A DNA stretch of 64,000 nucleotides from Ochotona curzoniae (Eukaryota > Chordata > Mammalia > Lagomorpha > Ochotonidae), in the NCBI RefSeq assembly GCF_017591425.1, contig NW_024467120.1, positions 7,750,001-7,814,000 of the forward strand, read 5' to 3'. The notes below the pieces were generated by a model. That model was not told where the DNA came from, did not search any database, and saw nothing but the letters and a program-made list of their open reading frames with translations. The position numbers were made by a program, and so were the translations under genes. Positions 55,641 to 64,000 of the stretch are shown piece after piece. How positions within the stretch are numbered: position 1 is the stretch's first letter; every line of letters starts with the position of its first letter.

Positions 55641-56438
55641 CTATAAGTCAACTCTTCTGCCTGACCACGAGATTCATGACCCACTTTTCTCATCTAGAAT
55701 CTTGAGGCAGACAGAAAGGAGTCTGAAAGCTTTGATTTCCCTGACAACGTGGATATTTTAATGAGTTCCGGTGCTGACAGCCTGGAGTTGCCACAGGTAG
55801 AAGTGGGTCCGATGGCAGAGCGGTACACACCGGTGCTCCGAGCCCTATGCGTGCGGTGGCACAGCTGCCTTTCTCGCTGGAGTTTGGTTGACATTCACAC
55901 GTGATTCTACTCTGCTCATCCAATGGGGCTGAGGTTGCTTTTATTTCAATGTTTGACCACTGCTCTCAGAACGACTGCAGCATGTGACCTGTGGAGCTTG
56001 GAGAACCAGCGGGAATATGGACTGGGACCAGAGACCCTGGCAGAAAGCCTGAGATGGGCAGACTAGGTTGGTGTGGGTAGAGCCAGCTCTCATTCATATT
56101 TACACAAGGACAGTGAGGGCTAGGCAAGTACATAGTCCGAAATCTGAGCTTTCAAACTGAGTTGGTCTGGGAACTCGTAAAGGTAAATAAGAAATGGGGC
56201 ACCTCAGACACTTTTTTCTATAGTGACTCATGTTTGGCCAGTTTTTACCAACTCCTCTGTGTATTAGGAAACACATCAACATCTGTCAAGATACTTCCTG
56301 GAACTTGGCAGTTATACTGGAGTAGAAAACAAACCAACCAATCCTCCAGCTTCTGCTTAAATGACGGAGCTGTGGACATAGCTACAACTAGTGGATGATT
56401 CTTTCCATTTTCAATAAGTTCTATTTAAAAGTCACATA
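55641..56438. other. Unique-looking DNA, no feature found
   Basis: No named repeat. Two overlapping reverse frames near 55690-55923 without a domain. Confidence 0.5.
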
Positions 56439-56775
56439 GGGCCCAGCATGGTATTCTAGCAGCTAAAGTCCTTGCCTTGCGTGCACTGGGATACCATATG
56501 GGCACTGGTTCTAATCCTGGAGGTCCCCACTTCCCATCCAGCTCCCTGCTTGTGGTCTAGGAAAGCAGTCAAGGATGACCCAAAACCTTGGGACCCTGTA
56601 CCCGCATGGGAGACCAGGAAGAAGCTCCTGGATCCAGGCTTTGGATTGGCTCAGCTCTGGCTATTGCAGCCACTTGGGGAGTGAATCAACGAATGGAAAA
56701 TCTTCCTCTCTGTCTCTCCTCCTCTCTGCATATCTGACTTTCCAATAAAAATAAAACAAATGTTTAAAAAAAAAA
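56439..56775 (+). mobile_element. CSINE, forward, fairly young
   Basis: Complete from GGGCCCAGCATGGTATTC to a poly-A run, with intact body landmarks (CCCACTTCCCATCCAGCTCC, GCTCCTGGATCC, CTTGGGGAGTGAATCA). No convincing target-site duplication. Confidence 0.95.
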
Positions 56776-57667
56776 TACAGAGCCTAACTTTCTAATGTAT
56801 TTTTACATAAGCCAAGCAGATACAATTAAAATAGAGAATAATTGCTTTTCCTTTTAGAAAACTAGTCCTGTCCTTAATTAGGCTGTCATGTGTGTTTGTT
56901 TGTTTTTTGGAGGGGGGTTGCTGCGGAGGGGGGGGGGGCTTGCTGGAAACTCTGAATGAGCCATACAGCATACTAATGCTCTGTGTCCTGGACCTCTGCA
57001 GGTCCCAGATGTGCCCTGCCACTTCCACTCTGATTTCTGGAGTTGCAACTTCTCCCTGGCCTCCTTCTGCAGAAAGCAGGACAAGATCCCAGATCGGCTC
57101 ACGTCTGTCACTGAGCATCACATGGCTTCCAATGAGCCATAAACCAGGCACGTGATCTCTCTGGGCACATGAGTTTCGCAGGGAAGCCCCATTCTTCTGT
57201 TGGAGTATTGTAATCATCTACCTCAGTCATGCTAATGCAGCACGATAGGAAAAGGCATGCGATTAAATATATTTTAAATGTGAGAGAAAACGAACATACC
57301 ATCTAACCCACAGTAAGGATCATCTTTATATGTGAAAGCATTGACAAAAGTCCGTATCAGGAAATTCAGACTGCTTTCATGCTCAGAAACTGAACTTGGC
57401 CCTGATGAATCTCTAGAGGGACGATGCATCAAGAACTGTGAGGACTTAGGGGTCAGGAGGCAGTCAATCCATGTTGTAACATACAGTTGCATTTTATTTT
57501 TTGCAAAACAAACAACACAGAACTGTGTGTTTTAATAAACACAGTGTTGTGGAGTAAATGATGGCTCGCTAATGGCTGAAGTTTAATGCTATGATTTATT
57601 CTCTCTAATTTCTAAAGAAATTAGAATTTCTTTAAGTTGAGCTGCAGAGTTGCTGTTTCACAATTTT
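56776..57667. other. Unique-looking DNA with a G-run
   Basis: A G-rich tract (GGAGGGGGGTTGC then about ten G) lies at 56910-56938. A perfect 10-bp inverted repeat with a 2-nt loop (TCTAATTTCT / AGAAATTAGA) lies near 57604-57625. No coding signal. Confidence 0.5.
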
Positions 57668-57953
57668 TCGTATTTTTCTAAATTCAGTGTTTGGAAGACA
57701 GAGAATCCTGTCTGCTGGCTCAAACCCCAAGTGGCCCCAGTGGCTAGGTTGGACCAGGCTGAAGTCAGGAGCCTCAAATCCATCATGGTCTCCATGGGAT
57801 GGCAAGGGTCCATGTACTTGAGCCATCTTCCATTATTTTCTCAGGTGCAGGGAGCCAAATCAGAAGTGCAATAGTTGGGACTTGAATCAGTATTCATGGG
57901 ATGCCGGCATTTACAGATAGTAGGTTAACCCACTGTACCGCAACACTGGTCCC
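57668..57953 (-). mobile_element. Old CSINE, reverse
   Basis: Antisense copy ending at TTAACCCACTGTACCGCAACACTGGTCCC, which is the 5' head. Only about 10 bp separates this edge from the reverse open frame at 57963. Confidence 0.82.
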
Positions 57954-57962
57954 TCAAGTGTT

Positions 57963-58262
57963 TCAAGCCCACACAACATTTTCTTTTCTAATCCTCTTTG
58001 TATCATCACCAGGCATGCCAATTTTATTAAGCCTTAGTGTTACACTGTTACTAAACATAAGATCGATTCCATATGATTTTGCCAACTCTACATCTGGCAA
58101 TTGTGTTCTTCTGATGCCTACTTCTGGAAGGACATGGTCCCCTAGCCCCTCAGAGATTACTGCAGTGCCACTTGCTGCTGGGGTCCCTATGGCCATGCTC
58201 AGGGCACTTGCTGATGAACTGCTCACATTACCTCTCCTTCCCTCCTCACTGAGGATGTGCAC
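57963..58262 (-). pseudogene. Possible coding-derived fragment, unrecognised
   Basis: An open reverse frame of about 99 codons beginning at a GTG (58262; a stop lies two codons upstream in the same frame) and ending in WA-stop. It reads like real protein in its second half (VELAKSYGIDLMFSNSVTLR, then MPGDDTKRIRKENVV), with a charged, mixed composition that chance AT-rich frames rarely give. A different frame just upstream (EAELKLAPVSSAHPQ) could be its continuation after a frameshift. No domain or parent gene recognised. A decayed retrocopy or chance are both possible; a forward frame overlaps on the other strand. Confidence 0.3.
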
Positions 58263-59212
58263 TGCTCACGGGAGCGAGCTTCAATTCTGCTTCAGAAGAG
58301 CTGGAAGAGGGCTGAGAGGGCGAATCGGGAGAGTGAAGAGGGGAATAGCACCCAGACCTCAGCATTATCTGTATGGCTACCAGAGGCACTGGAAGAGCAA
58401 GGCATTGCTCATTTCTACACCAAGGATTGGCTGAATCACTGGCTAGGCATTTTCATGGTAGGATTTGTGGTCTAGGGTAGAATGGAAACAGACACAGTCC
58501 CACATGGGCATGACAAGGGGGCACTGGGACGTGGAGGTCTAGCAAGAAGCATCATTTATTTGGAGATTTCTGTCAAAGAAGCTGGGTAATCCTGAGTAGA
58601 ATGTGCCCATCTTTCTTGGATGTGAGATAAGAATATGCGACTTCCAACGGACTTCAAGTTCATCCATGACAATGTCCAATTGTAAATGCTTTCCTTGCTT
58701 ATTGTAGCTACATGGTTAATTTTTTATAGTAATTTTATGAATTAATGAGTAAAATCTGTGGGGCTTGGTGTAGATTCAGATACCACTGGCGAGAGAAAAC
58801 TTAAAAATAAATCTGTTTTCGCTACTACGGTTCCATAGTTCTGCCAACTCTCTTGGGTCCATCTGCTCCTGTAACAGGGTTCTGCCAACACAACTCTGGG
58901 CTTGAGAGAAAGGGCTTACCTGCTGCTTGGGGAGTGAGGCGGCTCCTTCTCCAGTGAGGTTCTTTGCTAGAAAGAAAGGGAAAGAGAAAGAAAAAGTGAG
59001 ACTGAAATACTGGGTGAGTTTGGGTGGCATGAGCCCAACTTTGCCTCTCCTTTGGGAATTCCCTTTGTAGTCTAGAGAGAAAGCATTATTCAAGTCCTAA
59101 GGCCCCTGGAGGAAATTTTCACTAGAAGTTACAATGTTCTTATACAATTCCTGATCATGGGAACATTGCATAGGACAGCGGACATTTGGACATCAGCACT
59201 AACAGGACTGGC
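58263..59212. other. Unique-looking DNA, no feature found
   Basis: No recognised repeat or gene. A purine-rich AGAAAGAAAGGGAAAGAGAAAGAAAAAG stretch lies near 58970-58996. Confidence 0.5.
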
Positions 59213-59600
59213 AATGCCTCCTACTATGGCTTGAAAAGGATTTTTCCTGCTGAGCTTGTGCTTGGTTTAATCTCCCAAATCTTATGCTACTGGGATTAAA
59301 AGGATGAAAACTTCATCCCGTGATGAGGTTTCAGGGGTGGGAACTTTGGGAAGTGATTAGATTATGCTATTAGGGTGGTTTGCCTGGGACTGAATTCTGG
59401 TAGCTTTATTGCGAACTGGGAAAGAGAGTGCACAGAGCAGAGGAGATAAACACACACTACTGTCATCCTGGGAAGCAGGGTGGAGGCCTTCCAAAGAGCC
59501 TGTGCATGTGCTTTGGACCTCACACTTCCAGAAGCAAACACACCTGTTTCTTCTAAAAGTAGCCTGTCTCCGCTACAGTAACACAGAGGCTGATGTACAC
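59213..59600 (+). mobile_element. MaLR LTR (MST/THE1 group), forward
   Basis: Text order of a MaLR LTR: GATGAGGTTTCAGGGGTGGGAACTTTGGGAAGTGATTAGATTATG near 59321-59368, then GGACCTCACACTTCCAGAAGCAAACACACCTGTTTCTTCTAAAAGTAGCC-TGTCTCCGCTACAGTAACACAGAGG at the 3' side. Its orientation is opposite to the copy at 52396-52775. No internal region. Confidence 0.75.
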
Positions 59601-60162
59601 ACTTCACAAAGGATTCTCATTTTTTCTTTGTGTTGCTTGTAACCACACTCCCATTGCTTTTTGTGGATAGTACAGAGTTCACGGTATCTTATTTTTTTTT
59701 TTTAATGTGCTATCTAGAATGATGAAAGCAATCTTCATCTGCTGGGATGTAGTATAGAAACTAAACTTGCCTAATCTGGTGGACACTCATAAAAGCCAAA
59801 TTATCATAATGTGCTTTTCAAATAACAGACATGTACGTATTGCCAAATGGTGAAATGTTTGATATAGAATATTTAGGAAGTGAAGTAATCCCCTAAAAAA
59901 AAAATAAGACCATCTTTAAAAATAAGACCAATAAGCAACTCTCTTAACTGGTGATAAGCATTGATATTTTGATACAGTTCCCTCAGATAGACAAATAATC
60001 CCAATCTGGGTTGTATCGCTTATACCGCTATGTCACATTTTCACCTTCACCATCTTGTTAGTTTTTGGAATGTGCTAAACATTCTTCTAAGATGGATTTT
60101 AAATAACTACCTACTATTCCATTGTATAACTGTGATACAATTCATCTAACGAACCTAATAGC
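59601..60162. other. AT-rich, possible old antisense LINE trace
   Basis: CTACTATTCCATTGTATAACTGTGATACAATTCATCTAAC near 60112-60150 resembles antisense L1M 3' sequence. The rest is unassigned. A poly-T run lies near 59691-59703. Confidence 0.4.
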
Positions 60163-60357
60163 TATCTGAAGCCAAGAGGCAGAAGCTTCCTCCTGTTTCC
60201 TATGTGGGTGCAGGGTCCCAAGGACTTAGGCCATTCTCGTCTGCTTTCCCAGGCCACAAGCTGGAAGCTAGATTGGAAGTGGGCAGTTATGGCCTGAACT
60301 GGCGCCCATATGGGATGCCAGCGCTTGCAGGTGGAGGGTTAGCTGAGTGCTATTTTG
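60163..60357 (-). mobile_element. CSINE fragment, reverse, 3' part missing
   Basis: Only the 5' two thirds of the SINE is present, in reverse (GTGGGTGCAGGGTCCCAAGGACTTAGGCC through GGCGCCCATATGGGATGCCAGCGCTTGCAGG). The A-rich tail side is lost. Confidence 0.88.
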
Positions 60358-62589
60358 AGTCCAGCTACTTTGCAGATGACCTCTAGAAGCATTCAGGATC
60401 TGCCCTTTGTTTCTAGTGTTCGGCACTACCATAATACATTTTGTACCCTTTGTTTTCAATATTCACTCTGTGGGTATTTCTAGTTTGGAGCTGCAGGCAC
60501 CAAATTCAGTTCTAGAATTTTACTTTTTTTTTTTTATCATCACTGTTATTAGATAGTATTCTCCTTAATGTTTTTCTGGAACTCCTATTATTTGGGTGTT
60601 GGATATTCTCATCTAATCCATGGTGGTTTTTTTAAAACCCTTTTCCTCCCATTGTCCCTATTCTGTATAATAAACATATATTATATGTATTTGTGTAATA
60701 TTCTGCTATATATATATACACACAATATGTAAAGTGCCGCTCCACCTTCCATCTGCTCAATCAATTTGAAAGTCTCATATTTTCCATTTTCAGGAGCTCT
60801 AAGATGTTGAACATTATTATTATTATTGTTGATATTTTAAAATCACATCTTAGGAGTATAATGTCTTGACATTTTCTTCTGCTCTCTCCATTTTTTTCTT
60901 TTTACAAAAGAAGGGGAGCTTACCTGTTTATGGATTTGTTCATTTTGGAGCATGTTCCCCAATAAAGGTGGAGAAGGAGCCAGGGTCAGTGTGTTTCCAC
61001 ACAGTAGGACGTTTTCCCTATGTTTATCTCCTATGTCACATATACCTTTTTCCTTCTGTTGAAAGGAATGTTCCAATACCTCTGCTCTCCTCAATTTTCA
61101 AAGAGGAAAAATGCTCAATTCTGCCAACACTCAAGTTCAAATCTCTACCTCTACAAAGTGGTTGCTATGCCTTGCTGGCTTCCCATCATCATCCATTGCT
61201 GCTGCAGTTACACCTGACCTGCTTCCTTAAAGATAACTTTATGTTTCCATCTGTTTTTTTTTTTTTGTTTTGGAATGGTTTCAAGGATTGTTTTCAAGAG
61301 AAATAGATGCATGATCTTAGTAATTTCACAAAACTCAAGGTCACTTTCAAGTGATTTCTTCCTCTCCAAATGCTAGGGGCAGGCATACGATCCCCTTGTC
61401 AAGAAACTGGAACTGAAAACCAGAAGGACTTTGCATGTAACCCAATGAATGAATGGCCATAGAAGAAAACTGGAAAAACTCAAATCCCATCAAGGATTTT
61501 TCTGAAATTCAGAAAATGGATAAATGGTCTATTTGAATTATGGAATTTCCTGTTTGACGTTGCCCACTGCTTGTAACTAGTTGGTCAAAATTAGATTTCC
61601 CAGAAACATTATGACTTGATTATAATATTAGAATTCTGCATCAAGACATCCAATATGATTTGAGATGCACAAACTTACTCACTGTCAGACTGAATCTTTG
61701 TAAGTCGTGCTCGTTCTGCTAGAAAAACAGAGTTTGGCAGAGCCCTTCTGGCTGGCATGAAGTAGAGCAGGAATAACCACATCAAATATAAATCAAGGAC
61801 AGTGGAACAGTGCCACTTTTTTCCAAAACAGTCAAGGTGATGGTGAGCATTTATGACCAAGCTGTGACATTTGGGGCTCAGCATTGGGCTCCTCCAGGAC
61901 TCAAAATGCTCCCCAGATGGGAGGAATAACATCGTAAAAATAGCCTCCATCATTCTGTTTGCTATTTACAGTGTGGTTTGCATTAACAGGACTTCTGCAA
62001 ATTGGGTGGAAGGGATTTAAAACAATTCTCTGGCTTATATGAAAAATGAGTCCACGTTTTCTGGCTCCTTGGAACTTGTGGTGGGAATCCTAGGAAAAGT
62101 GATCCTTGACATGCCTGGTTAGGCCCACCAGTCAAGTTACAGCTGGGTTTTTTTGTTGTTTGTTTTTTACATGTGATAGACATTTTGCAGGTAGAAATAG
62201 AAGTTTTATTCTTTATTATTTTTAGTGCTAGGTACATTGTCAAACAGACACACTAGGACTTAAAAAATGGTCAAGAAATTTGACATACACATTTGGAAAG
62301 AGTCAGTGGAAATTACTGTGCAACCATTATGGAGTTGGAGCTGTCTTTTTTTCCTTTCAACATGGTTTTGTGCGGGTAAGGACTCAAGCGGCCATGAAAA
62401 GGAAATGAAAAATCATAGGAAAGAAAAACACACAAGATATGATTTTCACTGGATCCCTGAAGGAGAGGAGGAACATGGATAATACAATCTGGAGAGAAGC
62501 ATATACAATATAACCTGGAGATGTTGTGTCTGTAGAACAGAGCTGACTGAGTGCCCTGCACACGTCTGTGAGAAACAGGCTACTCCAAT
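60358..62589. other. Mostly unique, AT-rich
   Basis: Contains poly-T runs (about 60524-60535 and 61254-61265), an ATATATATATACACAC stretch near 60700-60723 and an (ATT)n run near 60814-60825. A 146-codon forward frame (60866-61306) and several others have no domain. No named repeat. Confidence 0.5.
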
Positions 62590-62943
62590 GTCAACATCCT
62601 GATTGGCTCACATAAGATATCTCATTGGCATACACATCGGCCAATCGGGGAGAACTTCCTACTTTTAAAATTTCAATCCAGGCAGTCTTGAGAAGAGCTT
62701 CCAGCAGGCAACCCTTTGGGGCAGGCCATCCTGGTTACCACAAACCTCCATTCACTCTTATTGTCTTATTCCTTGTGGTCATGAGACAGAGAACCCGGCA
62801 GAGAAGAGAAGCTGTAACCAAACGGTGGTAGCACTCAATGGATGTGGGAGAGAGGAAATAGCTAGGACATGAGAGCCACGCTACTCCTGAAGACTCCAGT
62901 AAAAAATACTGGGAAGTAGAAACATTGGAGTATGCATCTCTAT

Positions 62944-63672
62944 TCCTGAATAAAAGGACTCCCCCCCCCAACGGAGCAGTAAGTAGACCCTGATAGGATA
63001 ATACCAGACATTCTACTTTTGCTTTAATAAGTGGAATGTTAAACTTGTAACTGCTACTAAAGGAGTACTCTACTGTGACAATATGGGGGAAGATTGCAGG
63101 AGGGGAAGATAGGGAGGGAGGAAGAAAAAGCAGAGGGAAGAAAGTCCATCCCAGCAAAGCTGTCTCATGGAAAACAACTGGTGGTAATAATGAAATAAAA
63201 CCCAGAAAAAGGGATCTGCTATATTGCTTTGAGATGAGACACTGACCCAGCAAGTGGAGTCACAGACTCCTACTACTACTATTTCTGTCATACTTGCACC
63301 TGAACTTCCATAACTTATTTATGGTCTGGTCTAGCATCAGTGGAAGAATATGCAAAGTCAGGCAAAGATATATTTATTAATCCTTGCATCCTGATTGGTT
63401 GTGATTGTGCCTTCCTGATTGGTTAACCATACTCACTTCTCAGAAGAAGTCAACAGAGAGAGCCACATTGTGGATATAAAAACCAGCACTTGCGAGCTTC
63501 CTTAGCAACTCCTCCCTTGAAACCTGCCTCCTGACTTGGCTGAAGGTCTCTTGCCCTCGTTAAGCTCACTGTCTCTGTCCATGTGGAAATGTTTCTCTGG
63601 TGTGAGAGAAGAGTCTATGTCGCTCTCATCATCCCGCAATATTTTGACTCAGATTTGCATTGGATTGCCGCA
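62944..63672 (+). mobile_element. Candidate LTR with promoter-like signals
   Basis: Near the right end lie two identical inverted CCAAT boxes, CTGATTGGTT, at 63391-63400 and 63415-63424, then a TATAAAA box at 63475-63481, as in a retroviral U3. The 3' edge is put at 63672 (GATTGCCGCA) because the similarity to 15215-15278 stops there and LTRs end in CA. The 5' edge is a guess. No gag-like sequence follows in the remaining 328 bp, and no primer-binding site is clear. The family is unnamed. A unique promoter is the alternative. Confidence 0.45.
63388..63481 (+). promoter_or_regulatory. CCAAT-CCAAT-TATA cluster
   Basis: Two copies of CTGATTGGTT 24 bp apart are followed about 50 bp downstream by TATAAAA. 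Spacing and order fit an RNA polymerase II promoter; transcription would start near 63505-63512. It most likely belongs to the candidate LTR. Confidence 0.5.
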
Positions 63673-64000
63673 TCAGACAGGTGAGCAAGTAGCCTGCCTA
63701 TGCCCCACTCTCCTACGTAGCCATTCTCAAGAACACTGGGTTCTTGTCAGTCAGCCACTTAAAAGTGGCTAGCATGGCTGCAGATCTTAAGACTCAAGAG
63801 TCCTGGCTTGCTGACTAAAGTTGGATCAAAATCACTTGCAGCCAAGACTCTGATCTCATTCCTCCTTGCATGGACTGGCCTGTTGTGAGGGACTAGGAGA
63901 AAGCTTTGAAATGACTGTTGGATTGGGATTGGGGCTATACCATGGTGTTTCTCAAAAGTCTGCTTGCTGGCCTCCAAACACTGACAGTCCATGGGGCTTG
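63673..64000. other. Downstream of candidate LTR, unassigned
   Basis: No retroviral coding sequence, repeat family or gene recognised. The window ends inside this stretch. Confidence 0.45.

Noticed and set aside
56792..57217. 141-codon reverse open frame
   Set aside because: Crosses a C-run (poly-P) and has no recognisable domain or initiation context.
57901..58434. 177-codon forward open frame
   Set aside because: It starts inside the reverse SINE head and opposes the more protein-like reverse frame; composition is hydrophobic and unstructured. Chance is more likely.
60866..61306. 146-codon forward open frame
   Set aside because: Full of F and L from T-rich DNA, with poly-T runs translated as F; no domain.
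62590..62800. Separate upstream LTR
   Set aside because: Only CATCCTGATTGG and a loose GAGCTTCC motif are shared with the stretch at 63387-63520; too little to call a second copy.
62735..63253. 172-codon reverse open frame
   Set aside because: Overlaps the candidate LTR region, is rich in F/S/L as expected from antisense purine tracts, and has no domain.

Overview
This window is non-coding, repeat-dense mammalian nuclear DNA. I find no intact protein-coding gene, no believable exon chain and no functional RNA gene. The strongest clue to the organism is a tRNA-derived SINE of about 330 bp, present in more than twenty copies on both strands and at every stage of decay. It belongs to the lagomorph C-repeat (CSINE) type. 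The youngest copies (31729-32057, 2064-2400 reverse) differ from the young rabbit C repeats as I remember them, so I infer a pika (Ochotona) rather than a rabbit or hare. That species call rests on family knowledge, not on a database search.

Layout. 1-4625 is a comparatively young LINE-1 (ORF2 plus 3'UTR, forward strand) carrying two SINE insertions. 4936-6139 is a reverse-strand L1 copy in which the 5'UTR runs almost directly into the start of ORF2, with ORF1 missing. 6590-17100 mixes older L1 pieces, several SINEs and two GC-rich blocks that look like old L1 5'UTRs. 17391-27555 is a nested pile: one old forward L1 (17391-23695) split by a 0.8-kb G-rich insertion, an antisense L1, SINEs and a 34-nt U2 snRNA insertion; then a second old forward L1 (23700-27555) split by SINEs and a U6 snRNA pseudogene. 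From 27.5 kb to 64 kb the DNA is mostly unique, dotted with SINEs, MIR, MER5-type hAT, Tigger-type and MaLR elements, and a candidate LTR near the right end.

The most interesting unit is 45893-48139: a 2.25-kb non-autonomous L1 derivative with an L1 5'UTR, a damaged ORF1, no ORF2 and an L1-type 3'UTR, flanked by a 14-bp target-site duplication with one mismatch. It fits the half-L1 (HAL1) class. It shares its 5'UTR with the ORF1-less copy at 4936-6139 and its 3'UTR with the L1 at 1-4625.

These elements fit together through the L1 machinery. L1 reverse transcriptase supplies the enzyme that copies the SINEs, the half-L1 and the snRNA fragments in trans, and target-site duplications are visible around many of them. 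Older DNA transposons and MaLR LTRs mark the background that predates the lagomorph-specific elements. All boundaries come from reading by eye and may be off by several bases, more in the oldest copies.
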